A stretch of 60,079 bases of DNA from CAG-557 sp045540315 (GCA_045540315.1 JAZQHA010000170.1:1-60079), one strand, 5' to 3'. Positions 33,360 to 40,882 are shown, numbered from the stretch's first letter. The notes: generated by a model not told the origin, from the sequence alone. Program-made: numbers and translations.

Positions 33360-33551
33360 TTATCCCACTGAAAAAGCGATTACATCTTTCATGTTGTAAC
33401 CTGCAATCCACTGCTCGTTTTTGATGATGATAAGATATACGCCGCTGTCTTTTGCAATAAAATCATAATCATCCCAAAGCTTTTGTGGAATAACATCCTT
33501 TTTTCCATCCCGGAAAAAGATTCTGATTTTTTGTTTTTTACGTTTTGCCAT
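33360..33551 (-). CDS. Small basic alpha/beta protein
   Basis: 63 residues from the ATG at 33551 (GGAG 11 bases upstream), overlapping the end of the ParB gene. Starts MAKRKKQKIRIFFRDGKKDVIP and continues with small strands (SGVYLIIIKNEQ). Unknown. Confidence 0.55.
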   Translation of the reverse strand: MAKRKKQKIRIFFRDGKKDVIPQKLWDDYDFIAKDSGVYLIIIKNEQWIAGYNMKDVIAFSVG

Positions 33552-34671
33552 GCTTTCTCTTACTCCTTTCATTAAGCATCTGCCTTTTTTGTTCATAAAA
33601 AGATGGAATACGTATAATGTTGCCTTCACAGCCCTCTATCATGTTTCCATACCAAAGGATTGTTGATGGATGCAATCGTCTCATCATCTCATCAAAACCC
33701 CTTTTAAACCAATTGACATCGTTTTTGCCATTCCAATCATCGTTGCCAGCAACCCCCAAGCTGGAAATTGCCACTGTTGCATTTGTTGGAATCCCCTCAA
33801 AGCACCACTTATACGTCTCTTCGTTGTCACCCCACTGAACGTCTGGAATCACATCCAGACCCCAACTCTGCCAATAGGCCCCACACCCATTTCTCCTATA
33901 TGCGCCCAAAATTTGCAACGCAATAGGAAAATCGGTATATGAGGAAAAATCCGGTGCAACTACAGCTTTAAACTTTCGCAACTTTGGAATATATTTGTCT
34001 GGAGAGCGCCAAGCCGACATAAACTTATAATCGTCATAATAAAAATGACAGATATATTCTTCTGGATTTTTGATATCTGGAAAATCGATGAACCTTGCAA
34101 ACTTATCCCCTATCGTGAGCGTAGGTTGCATCACAGGAATCCCATAGTAATTCTCGATTGGAAATTGTCTGGTTTCCTGATTTTCGAATACATTATGTCT
34201 TATTGACGCAGGACGGATGTCGGACCAATCATCATAATCATCTTCTTCATCGATGTTACGCTCGGCTGGTTCAGTTAGTTCCGCCGTATCGTTTTTGTCT
34301 AATCCAATGTTATCAAAGCCAAAATCAGACATATCTAAATCAACAATATTGTCTAATTCTAGTCTCAGCAGTCCATCGTCCCAATCGCCCTCAGCGACAC
34401 GATTATCGGCCAATCTAAGCGCCTTTATCTGCTCATCGGATAAATCCTCGACTCGCATGCAGGGAACCGATTCTAGGCCCATTTTGCGAGCCGCCAGCAG
34501 ACGACCGTGACCTATGATAACTACATTGTTTTTATCGATAACCAAATTTTGTCGAAACCCGAACTGCCGGATAGAATTCACTATCCTATCGACTTGAGCA
34601 TCTGGATGCTTTTTCGCGTTTTTATCATACGCAATCAAGGCATCCGTATTCACATATTCAATCTTAAACAT
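33538..34671 (-). CDS. ParB-like domain fused to DUF4417
   Basis: 377 residues. ParB/Srx core at 1-105 (DALIAYDKNAKKHPDAQV, VVIIGHGRLLAARKMGL). An acidic linker (150-165) leads to DUF4417 (IPVMQPTLTIGDKFARFIDF to STILWYGNMIEGCEG). ParB-like proteins of phages often pair with methyltransferases; DUF4417 function is unknown. Confidence 0.85.
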   Translation of the reverse strand: MFKIEYVNTDALIAYDKNAKKHPDAQVDRIVNSIRQFGFRQNLVIDKNNVVIIGHGRLLAARKMGLESVPCMRVEDLSDEQIKALRLADNRVAEGDWDDGLLRLELDNIVDLDMSDFGFDNIGLDKNDTAELTEPAERNIDEEDDYDDWSDIRPASIRHNVFENQETRQFPIENYYGIPVMQPTLTIGDKFARFIDFPDIKNPEEYICHFYYDDYKFMSAWRSPDKYIPKLRKFKAVVAPDFSSYTDFPIALQILGAYRRNGCGAYWQSWGLDVIPDVQWGDNEETYKWCFEGIPTNATVAISSLGVAGNDDWNGKNDVNWFKRGFDEMMRRLHPSTILWYGNMIEGCEGNIIRIPSFYEQKRQMLNERSKRKHGKT

Positions 34672-34712
34672 GTTCTTATCCTACCACAAAAAGAAACGTT
34701 TGTCATCAGGCG

Positions 34713-35093
34713 TTATCCAACTTCCCATACAGATGTTATAATATCACCACCATTCCAGAAAAAAGAGTGGTAGTCTCTCCCATCAAAGTAAATAAAATGG
34801 CTCGCAACCAGCAGGATAGCTTTTATGCCCTTATTTTCGTGTGCCCAATCACGTAAGATTGGACGCTGTCCCCGTTTATAATTAACACGCCGTGTGACGC
34901 TCAGATTCGCCCTTACAAGCCGGTCCATAGCTCCGAGGGATAAATATCCATTAGGCTTCAATGACGGGCTGTAAAGGGCTCGTATGCGCTCTCTGGCTGT
35001 AACTCCCATGGCGCACCCCACAGCCACTACACTGCAGGGTACGCCACGATATACATTACTAGGCGTTACTCTTTTCACATCATGTTCCTCCAT
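34713..35093 (-). CDS. Candidate papain-like protein
   Basis: 126 residues. RGVPCSVVAVGCAMG resembles a papain-type nucleophile region and LVASHFIYFDGRDYHSFFWNGG a His-strand with a following acidic partner. It is a diverged relative of the 1760-2146 peptidase in layout only. Alternative: binding protein of unknown fold. Confidence 0.4.
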   Translation of the reverse strand: MEEHDVKRVTPSNVYRGVPCSVVAVGCAMGVTARERIRALYSPSLKPNGYLSLGAMDRLVRANLSVTRRVNYKRGQRPILRDWAHENKGIKAILLVASHFIYFDGRDYHSFFWNGGDIITSVWEVG

Positions 35094-35401
35094 GCATTAT
35101 TATCCACGATGTCATCGAACCACCGGTCCTGCATGACCATCTTAAACATAGCAAGCTTTCCGATATTCAGACCCTCGTTGCTGAATGCCAAAAAGTTAAG
35201 GTCATCGGCATATCGGCAATCCCCTCTGAGATTGTATTTGTCATTCATCTCAGCGCCGGTGAAATGAATCCATTCCTTTGGTGTGCCGATACCCTCTCTC
35301 TGCATGATATCGGCATAACCATTCTTCCATTCGTCAAGACTTCCACCGCATCCTGTGATAGTATACCAAGACCCCTCATATGCTCTATCCAGCTTATCCA
35401 T
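35075..35401 (-). CDS. Conserved phage protein of unknown function
   Basis: 108 residues (SWYTITGCGGSLDEWKNGYADIM). Overlaps the next gene by 19 bases. Family seen in Clostridia phages, no known role. Confidence 0.65.
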   Translation of the reverse strand: MDKLDRAYEGSWYTITGCGGSLDEWKNGYADIMQREGIGTPKEWIHFTGAEMNDKYNLRGDCRYADDLNFLAFSNEGLNIGKLAMFKMVMQDRWFDDIVDNNAWRNMM

Positions 35402-35415
35402 TTCTTAATCCTCCT

Positions 35416-35760
35416 TTATTCTTTCTCGTCGTCTTCGACGATTCTTTCAGCGTTCTTCTTATTCATCGCTTCAATGATACCATCCAGCATTGACACATAT
35501 GCCTCATATTTTTCGGTCCCAACCTTAGCATAAATGTAACCGCCTTGGTTTACCGAGAAGCACGTGGAACCGTGTCTTGCAAATTCACCATAACGTCCGA
35601 TTGATGTCCCAATGGTATAGAACTTGCCACCATCTACCGGAATAGAGCAGTAGCCGTTCTCATTTGCAATAAGTCCATCCTGAACCATAGATACGGCCTT
35701 TTTGCCGTATCTATAGAATTCACACTTTCCTGCATTAATAAATCTGCCGTTCTTATACAT
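35416..35760 (-). CDS. Protein of unknown function
   Basis: 114 residues, strand- and Gly-rich in the first 80 (KFYTIGTSIGRYGEF), acidic at the end. No motif recognised. Confidence 0.6.
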   Translation of the reverse strand: MYKNGRFINAGKCEFYRYGKKAVSMVQDGLIANENGYCSIPVDGGKFYTIGTSIGRYGEFARHGSTCFSVNQGGYIYAKVGTEKYEAYVSMLDGIIEAMNKKNAERIVEDDEKE

Positions 35761-35779
35761 CTTATGTCCCCTCCCGTTC

Positions 35780-35961
35780 TTACTCGATTGTGGCTCTACC
35801 GGCCTTAATCATTTCACGAAGTTTTTTTCTGTGATTTTGCCCCCTGCCTCTTTACCGTCAACCCGGATTTCTGCGTATCTGCCAGTCTGTTTATTGACTG
35901 CCCATGATGCCATACCATTGATAACTGCTACATGATTACCATAGATGCTTACCCACTGCAT
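35780..35961 (-). CDS. Small protein with possible -1 frameshift at A_AAA_AAC
   Basis: In frame 0 the ATG at 35961 gives 50 residues (MQWVSIYGNHVAVINGMASW, stop at 35809). At codon 46-47 lies the heptamer A AAA AAC in proper phase. A -1 slip adds LREMIKAGRATIE and ends at 35780 (60 residues). The extension looks like coding sequence. Either programmed frameshifting or loss of one A in the run explains it. Confidence 0.6.
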
Positions 35962-35972
35962 AGTGAACCTCC

Positions 35973-36203
35973 TTATGCTACAACTGCTCCAAAATTATTG
36001 CGTGCTACTTTTCTGAGATAGTTCCCACAGAACTTTGCGTCCTGCGTTTTCAGGAACTTCTTAAAAACCACTTCCTGAGTGTCAATGTTGACGATTTCTA
36101 CAGAAAACCCATATCCCTTATAATAAGCTGTAAGACTGAACCATGCCTCATCATTCTTATACAGTTCATACTCTACATATCTAAGATTACCATTTCTTTT
36201 CAT
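35973..36203 (-). CDS. Small protein after the 36.2-kb promoter
   Basis: 76 residues from the ATG at 36203 behind GGAGG (frame open to 36371, but the extension covers promoter and terminator). Reads MKRNGNLRYVEYELYKN and is strand-rich. First gene of a long unit. Unknown. Confidence 0.65.
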   Translation of the reverse strand: MKRNGNLRYVEYELYKNDEAWFSLTAYYKGYGFSVEIVNIDTQEVVFKKFLKTQDAKFCGNYLRKVARNNFGAVVA

Positions 36204-36234
36204 CTTGTCTGCCTCCACTTCTTTATCTGCCCCC

Positions 36235-36263
36235 ATATTACCATAGCCGAGCCTATATGTCAA
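36235..36263 (-). promoter_or_regulatory. Consensus promoter TTGACA-17-TAATAT
   Basis: -35 TTGACA (36258-36263), -10 TAATAT (36235-36240). The spacer contains TAG-GCTCGG-CTA. Same A-tract-GTATTGACA start and ATGG before the -10 as at 58.6 kb. Directly after the tRNA terminator. Confidence 0.85.
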
Positions 36264-36283
36264 TACTTTTTTTAATTTATTTA

Positions 36284-36333
36284 ATAAAAAAAAGAGCATA
36301 GCCGGGTACGCCGAGGTAGCGTTGCTATGCTCT
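36284..36333 (-). terminator. Terminator after the tRNA cluster
   Basis: AGAGCATAGC (36293-36302) pairs with GCTATGCTCT (36324-36333), loop 21, followed by TTTTTTTTATT on the minus strand. Ends the amidoligase-methyltransferase-tRNA unit. Confidence 0.85.
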
Positions 36334-36415
36334 GTAGCCTCTTGCGGTTCGGGCTGTTCTGATGCCGCCAATTATGTGCCCATTGCATTTTTTAACGTGG
36401 TTTCAGTTCCACAAA

Positions 36416-36510
36416 TCGGAACGGCAGGACTCGAACCTGCATTAAAATGGTTATTCCCTTTATTACCCATATCCCGTCCAGCGGGTGCTCATCCGTTAAG
36501 CCACGTTCCG
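36416..36510 (-). tRNA. tRNA-like gene with long variable arm and abnormal anticodon arm
   Basis: 95 bases on the minus strand. Acceptor CGGAACG/CGTTCCG (7 bp), D-stem GCTT/GAGC and T-arm GCAGG-TTCGAGT-CCTGC are good. The anticodon region reads CCCG-CTGGA-CGGG: 4 bp with a 5-base loop instead of 5 bp and 7. A 32-base variable region follows. If decoded, TGG (Pro) would be the triplet, but U33 is missing. Degenerate tRNA or a tRNA mimic. Confidence 0.55.
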
Positions 36511-36729
36511 ATAGACTCCAGCAGGCGTAAGGACCTGCCGGAGAGCAAGCAGTAATTTTCTCTTGCAGATAGCAAAAACAGCGGTGATACATGACTTGAT
36601 GATAATGCTTGTTGTAATAAAGTTAATGGTTACAAAAAAACAATACGCACTGTTTCGCTTTCCGCAGACGGGTCACGGCATAATCAATGAACTTATCTAG
36701 AATCATCCAAAGTCACGCTACCGTCAAGC

Positions 36730-36799
36730 AGGACCATCCGGATTTGAACCGGAAGTGCAGGAATCAAAGTCCTGTGCCTTAACCATTTGGCGATGGTCC
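36730..36799 (-). tRNA. tRNA-Gln (UUG)
   Basis: Acceptor GGACCAT/ATGGTCC, D-arm with TGGTTAA, anticodon arm CAGGA-CTTTGAT-TCCTG giving anticodon TTG, T-arm with TTCAAAT. All features fit tRNA-Gln. CCA is not encoded. Likely supplements host decoding of CAA codons. Confidence 0.9.
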
Positions 36800-36951
36800 T
36801 TGGGCGGCTTCCAGAGATATAAGGATTGAGCAGGGACCGTCTCGTCAGCGACACTATGGTTTGCTGATAGGTCCATGTTTTTCTTCTGGCATTGTCATTC
36901 TCCGTGAGGACTTCCGCTACGCTCACATCAGTCGGGAGCGACCCGACAACT

Positions 36952-37031
36952 TGCCCGGGCAGGGATTCGAACCCTGCATGAATCATATGTCTCACTCGTC
37001 AGCTTAGCGTCTACCAATTTCGCCACCGGGC
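36952..37031 (-). tRNA. tRNA-like gene with Leu-type D-arm and weak anticodon arm
   Basis: 80 bases. Acceptor GCCCGG/CCGGGC (position 7 mispairs), D-stem GCG/CGC with GGTAGA and T-arm CAGGG-TTCGAAT-CCCTG are good. The best anticodon arm is CTAAG-CTGACGA-GTGAG with 3 of 5 pairs, which would give GAC (Val); a short ATG-ATT-CAT variable hairpin follows. Class-II texture with a poor anticodon stem, so identity is uncertain. Confidence 0.55.
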
Positions 37032-37036
37032 AAATA

Positions 37037-37684
37037 TTATTGCATTTTATCGATTCTTTCTTTTGCCAAATCAAAATATTCTTCGTTGATTTCTATGCCG
37101 ATAAATCGCCTGCCATATTTAGCACACGATATTCCAGTTGTTCCAATTCCCATGAAGCAATCGAGAACTATGTCTGATTCTTTTGTGAATGTCTTGATAA
37201 ACCAATCTGCAATTTCCTGTTTCATAACAGCTTTATGCGTTTTTATCATAGCAGAGTTTACGCTACTTGTGATGTGGTTTTTTGTGTATGTGAAATTCGA
37301 CTTCAACGAATAATCACCCAGCACAATAAAGAATTCATACGCATTTGTGATGTTGAATCCATTTGCTGGCATTGGATTACTTTTTTCCCAGATGATGATT
37401 TCTTTGATTTTATCACAATAATGTCCAATGTATTTAAATACATCCTGCTTATTGTAGTAATTTTTCTGGACATTTATTATTACGTATTTCGATGTGACGC
37501 GCAACAGCTCGTCAGTGAATCTTACTAGGAAATCATAATAATCCTTAATCGTATCATCATAATAGCTGTATTTGTCATTACGCTTCCTGTTATACGGCGG
37601 AGATGTGAAAGAAATGTCGATAGATTTATCATCTATATTCAACATTTCCTTCATGCAATCGCCCAGTATCAACATATGTTTCAT
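37037..37684 (-). CDS. DNA methyltransferase, beta class (N4-cytosine/N6-adenine)
   Basis: 215 residues. Catalytic motif FTSPPYNRK near residue 29 comes first and the SAM motif VLDCFMGIGTT near residue 170 last, so the order is beta class. TSPPY is commonest in N4-cytosine enzymes, but N6-adenine is possible. No separate target domain. The stop is 6 bases from a tRNA-like gene. Likely protects DNA from restriction. Confidence 0.88.
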   Translation of the reverse strand: MKHMLILGDCMKEMLNIDDKSIDISFTSPPYNRKRNDKYSYYDDTIKDYYDFLVRFTDELLRVTSKYVIINVQKNYYNKQDVFKYIGHYCDKIKEIIIWEKSNPMPANGFNITNAYEFFIVLGDYSLKSNFTYTKNHITSSVNSAMIKTHKAVMKQEIADWFIKTFTKESDIVLDCFMGIGTTGISCAKYGRRFIGIEINEEYFDLAKERIDKMQ

Positions 37685-37866
37685 TTGGCCTTTACCGCTT
37701 CCAGCTCATCTAAATCATAATTCTTGATTTCCTGCTCTGTCAACTTTCTGTCATATACAATGATGTCCCAATATTTTCCCGTTGGGTCATCCAGCCTGTC
37801 TTTCACACCACTAGGCTGACAGCCCGGTGAAAAGCCCCTGAGTCTCATTCCATACATATACTTCAT
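37681..37866 (-). CDS. Small conserved phage protein (RLRGFSPG family)
   Basis: 61 residues (MRLRGFSPGCQP, DDPTGKYWDIIVYDRKLTEQE). This signature recurs in gut phage small proteins. Function unknown. Start and stop overlap neighbours. Confidence 0.65.
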   Translation of the reverse strand: MKYMYGMRLRGFSPGCQPSGVKDRLDDPTGKYWDIIVYDRKLTEQEIKNYDLDELEAVKAK

Positions 37867-37878
37867 TTTTTGTCCCCC

Positions 37879-38409
37879 TTATCTCTGATATTTTTTAAAA
37901 TACTTCTTAGCCAGATTTCCACGCCTTACCGATGCCTTACCCCGGCTACCCGGTGCTTCGTAATAATAGCAGAAGTAGTAACCTGCTTTGTACGCCCCTC
38001 TGGAGTTATTCCTGACAGACTTGAGCCTTTTAAGCACTTTGGGATAGTAGTGCCTCAACTCAAAATTAATATACCGAATCTGAGCATTTACTGTTTTGTA
38101 ATTGTAACCTCGTCTCCGGCAAAATCGCATAAACCGTTTTCGCCGAATTCCTCCCCACTGACATAAGCCATAATGTCCAGAATCGTTTTCTACATTCGGT
38201 CGAAAGCTCGATTCGCTATATATGTTAGCAATAATTCCACATGCCGCGCTAGGAGAGAGCTTCATCTTTTTTGTGAGATAGTTGTAAATTATCCTTTCGT
38301 TACGCCTGCTGGCGCTTGCGCTGATGCTCGTCTTGCTTGCGTTAGCGTGTTCCGCACAGCCTGTCAGCAGACAAGACATCAGACACAAACATATCAAAAG
38401 TTTTCTCAT
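37879..38409 (-). CDS. Secreted lipoprotein with phage-lysozyme (transglycosylase-like) domain
   Basis: 176 residues. Residues 1-18 are a lipoprotein signal with lipobox LLTGC. Residues 35-170 match Phage_lysozyme2 (tail lysozyme): IIYNYLTKKMKLSPSAACGI, IYSESSFRPNVEN, HYGLCQWGGIRR. Glu in SESSF is the likely catalytic acid. A membrane-anchored wall hydrolase domain made early could block DNA entry of other phages, as the lipoprotein Ltp of phage TP-J34 does (family comparison, inference). Confidence 0.75.
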   Translation of the reverse strand: MRKLLICLCLMSCLLTGCAEHANASKTSISASASRRNERIIYNYLTKKMKLSPSAACGIIANIYSESSFRPNVENDSGHYGLCQWGGIRRKRFMRFCRRRGYNYKTVNAQIRYINFELRHYYPKVLKRLKSVRNNSRGAYKAGYYFCYYYEAPGSRGKASVRRGNLAKKYFKKYQR

Positions 38410-38639
38410 TCCTGTTCCTCCTTTGTCTCTCCGTTGTATTTATCACTGAACAGCTTGACTCTTTCATAAAAGGATAACTTTGGCGTTGCAACCGCAAATG
38501 ATTTTGCCCTCAGATAACCTATCGGAGTACAATCTGGATGTGCCTTGCAGTATTCAATAGCTTTCCTACAATCATACGACCCCACGCCCGACATTTCGCG
38601 CAATCTCTTAATCTTCATGCGCATTTCTTCGTCGTACAC
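38406..38639 (-). CDS. EF-Ts N-terminal-like (UBA/TS-N) protein
   Basis: 77 residues from GTG at 38639 behind GGAGG. IKRLREMSGVGSYDCRKAIEYC followed by PIGYLRAKSFAVAT matches the first domain of elongation factor Ts (LREMTGxGMMDCKKAL, AxxYLRxKGxA), which contacts EF-Tu. The dimerisation core of EF-Ts is absent. May bind host EF-Tu or another partner. Confidence 0.6.
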   Translation of the reverse strand: MYDEEMRMKIKRLREMSGVGSYDCRKAIEYCKAHPDCTPIGYLRAKSFAVATPKLSFYERVKLFSDKYNGETKEEQE

Positions 38640-38964
38640 CTTTTCGCGCCTCCTTTCGCTCCGGCAGAGCTAGAATCTTGCTGATGGAAGAGTAACGAAA
38701 ATCAATCTTACTCTTACCACTCACGCATCCATCCTTTGTTCCCCAATCAATCGGACAGTCGTCACAGCCGATGTGCGCTTGCATTACATATTCGCATAAA
38801 TAACAATTGCAAAGCGGATTACATCTGGGTGTATGGCTACTACACCAACGATATTCAAATTCGAGTCTTTCTTCATGAGACGGGCAGTCACCTAGCGCCG
38901 TCTGCATATCACTCCACATCTGTCTGTGAAGTTCAATTGCTTTCTCACGTGTCAGCTCCATCAT
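38608..38964 (-). CDS. Cysteine-rich protein, paralogue 1 of a tandem pair
   Basis: 118 residues with MWSDMQTALGDCPSHEE and a metal-type Cys set (CNPLCNCYLCEY, CDDCPIDWG, CVSG). It resembles the next upstream gene throughout (LHRQMWSDMQ, CNCYLCEY, SKILALPERKE), so they arose by duplication. Unknown function. Confidence 0.7.
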   Translation of the reverse strand: MMELTREKAIELHRQMWSDMQTALGDCPSHEERLEFEYRWCSSHTPRCNPLCNCYLCEYVMQAHIGCDDCPIDWGTKDGCVSGKSKIDFRYSSISKILALPERKEARKGVRRRNAHED

Positions 38965-39272
38965 TTTTCCCTCCTTTCCGGAAGTTCCAGAATTTCGCTA
39001 ATGGGAGAGTAGCGATAATCAACTTTTCCCATGCAATTTCCTTTTCCCCAATCAATAAGGCAATCATCACAGTTATTATCTATCTGATTCATGTATTCAC
39101 ACAGATAGCAATTGGCATATGGTATCTCTTCTGGAGTATTTTCATAACACCAACGATACTTGAAGAGCTCTCTTTGTTCGAGGGTTGGACAGTCTCCGAG
39201 TTCTTTTTGCATATCGCTCCACATTTGACGATGTAATTCTAACGCTTTGTCGCGTGTCAGTATAAGTTCCAT
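38961..39272 (-). CDS. Cysteine-rich protein, paralogue 2 of a tandem pair
   Basis: 103 residues from the ATG at 39272 behind GGAGGGGGAC (frame open to 39383). LTRDKALELHRQMWSDMQKELGDCP, NCYLCEYMNQ, NCDDCLIDWG repeat the pattern of its neighbour. Probably a zinc-binding protein. Confidence 0.7.
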   Translation of the reverse strand: MELILTRDKALELHRQMWSDMQKELGDCPTLEQRELFKYRWCYENTPEEIPYANCYLCEYMNQIDNNCDDCLIDWGKGNCMGKVDYRYSPISEILELPERREK

Positions 39273-39291
39273 TTTGTCCCCCTCCTTTTTA

Positions 39292-39498
39292 TCAATCGTG
39301 ATGTGCTCTTGCCAGTCCGATAATATGGTCCTGTTCCGCACGCTCATATACTCCGATGCTTTCAAGCGCCTGCCTCTGACCACACTCCCGACAAATCAAT
39401 GTCCTGTTGTCAACCCTGCTGACTGCAGGATGACCGTGATATTCCTTGCCACAAATAGGACAAACCCCGGTTGCTCTTAAAACTTCTTCTTCTTTCAT
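39292..39498 (-). CDS. Zinc-ribbon protein
   Basis: 68 residues. CPICGKEYHGHPAVSRVDNRT and ICRECGQRQALESIGV form one four-Cys zinc ribbon. Common in Firmicutes phages. Role unknown. Confidence 0.75.
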   Translation of the reverse strand: MKEEEVLRATGVCPICGKEYHGHPAVSRVDNRTLICRECGQRQALESIGVYERAEQDHIIGLARAHHD

Positions 39499-39944
39499 GC
39501 TACATTCCCCTTCCTTTTCACGCTGTATCTGATAGCTTCCTTTAAGATTTCGGTATTAAAACCAAAATCAAAATATCCCTCGCCGCACGTGCGTACATAT
39601 GCCTCAGACGGTACGCCCAGCAGATGGTCCTCATGCATGATATACGCCATACACCTATGTCTCTTGCCGTCATCGCATTCCAGCAAAAAAGTCTTTTTGT
39701 AATAAAATCTTGGATATCCCTCGTATCGGTCAAGATTCTTTTCATCCTCTGGACCAATCTTCCAGATGCCTACAGGAACGTCATAGCCCGGCGCTTTTTC
39801 TATAGTCAGATAAGCGCCGGTCTTGCTTCCCTTAAACATCAATCGATAATCCTTAATTACAGCAGTCCCCCACACTTTTGCAGATGGGCACCTGCGCCTC
39901 ATCTGCTCGGTGTTAAGGTTGCTTCCATATGCCGCATAAAACAT
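39495..39944 (-). CDS. Gamma-glutamylcyclotransferase-like (AIG2/GGCT) enzyme
   Basis: 149 residues from the ATG at 39944 (AAGGAGGGGGAC upstream). The substrate loop AAYGSNLN opens the protein and the acid LDRYEGYPRFYY supplies the catalytic Glu of the GGCT fold, which cyclises gamma-glutamyl groups. It follows the amidoligase gene by 14 bases. GGCT and amidoligase pairs are known from phages and predicted to make and remove gamma-glutamyl-type amide bonds. Confidence 0.82.
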   Translation of the reverse strand: MFYAAYGSNLNTEQMRRRCPSAKVWGTAVIKDYRLMFKGSKTGAYLTIEKAPGYDVPVGIWKIGPEDEKNLDRYEGYPRFYYKKTFLLECDDGKRHRCMAYIMHEDHLLGVPSEAYVRTCGEGYFDFGFNTEILKEAIRYSVKRKGNVA

Positions 39945-39958
39945 CGCGTCCCCCTCCT

Positions 39959-40882
39959 TTATGCTAAATATCTCCATGCACTGTTTCCTTGCAGGTTTCT
40001 CGTGAAAACATCACGTGCAGTTTTGAACTCATCTCCGATGAATCCAAGCCTGAGCAACCAGCACCTCATAGCATATTTAGGATTATCGGTCGTGACTTCT
40101 TTCGGATTCGCTGATTTCATTTCTTTTGCCTTGTGACTCAGCGCCATACACAGCTGGATATAGCTTTTAAGCTGTCCTGCGTGCAGACCGCCGTAATAAC
40201 GTTTCCCATTGGCCGTCACACCGGGATTGTCGAACTGGAATAATCGGAATTCGATAGTGCCCTTTGTGAATGTAGCGTGCAGGTTCAACATGTGATACCT
40301 ACTGTCGTTATAATGCTGGCTACGACCATAATCGCAGTTCTGTGATTGATACCACACATCAGCCAGCTCCGGCATAGTCTTCGGTTTCTTTTTATTGATT
40401 TCTTTAAGAAACTGAGGGTCAACCGGCTTGCAATATCTTCCGATTCGCCCTCTGTCGATTCCAAGAGAATCAATCAAAAGACTCTCATGACTCGCCATTA
40501 GGTTGACAAGATTTCGGATTGTCTGCGGTGTGTGACCATTTGCCCCAATGTGAATATGAACTCCACATCCACGATTCGGATTGCTTCTGGCTCCGGCCTT
40601 GCGAAGCACTCTGATAAGCCCCTGCAGAAGCTCCATGTCCTCATATTTAAGGATTGGAGTAACCAGCTCGCATTTTTCCTCATCTGGACCGTTAATGCTT
40701 GCATCACGCTGGAACATCCATTCGCGCCCCTGTCCATCCCATGTGCTCCATGTGTAGTAGCCATGGGAACTCTGGGTGTTTTTATAAATGTTTGTGCCAA
40801 AGTATTCGCTGGCGATTTTGCTAGCGGTCCTGCGAGTGATGTTGTTCATCTCGACTTCTACACCAAATGTCTGATTCTTCAT
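39959..40882 (-). CDS. Amidoligase (COOH-NH2 ligase)
   Basis: 307 residues. Amidoligase_2 motifs: FGVEVEM at residue 6 (ExE metal/ATP site), GCGVHIHIGA near 108, GTIEFRLF near 213. These ATP-dependent ligases join a carboxyl to an amine in glutamine-synthetase-like chemistry. The target may be a peptide, wall precursor or protein. First gene of a promoter-led operon with a GGCT enzyme. Confidence 0.85.
   Translation of the reverse strand: MKNQTFGVEVEMNNITRRTASKIASEYFGTNIYKNTQSSHGYYTWSTWDGQGREWMFQRDASINGPDEEKCELVTPILKYEDMELLQGLIRVLRKAGARSNPNRGCGVHIHIGANGHTPQTIRNLVNLMASHESLLIDSLGIDRGRIGRYCKPVDPQFLKEINKKKPKTMPELADVWYQSQNCDYGRSQHYNDSRYHMLNLHATFTKGTIEFRLFQFDNPGVTANGKRYYGGLHAGQLKSYIQLCMALSHKAKEMKSANPKEVTTDNPKYAMRCWLLRLGFIGDEFKTARDVFTRNLQGNSAWRYLA

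Noticed and set aside
36500..36730. Further tRNA genes between the first and second tRNA
   Set aside because: No T-arm TTCNANT with flanking stem or acceptor pairing could be found in this stretch.
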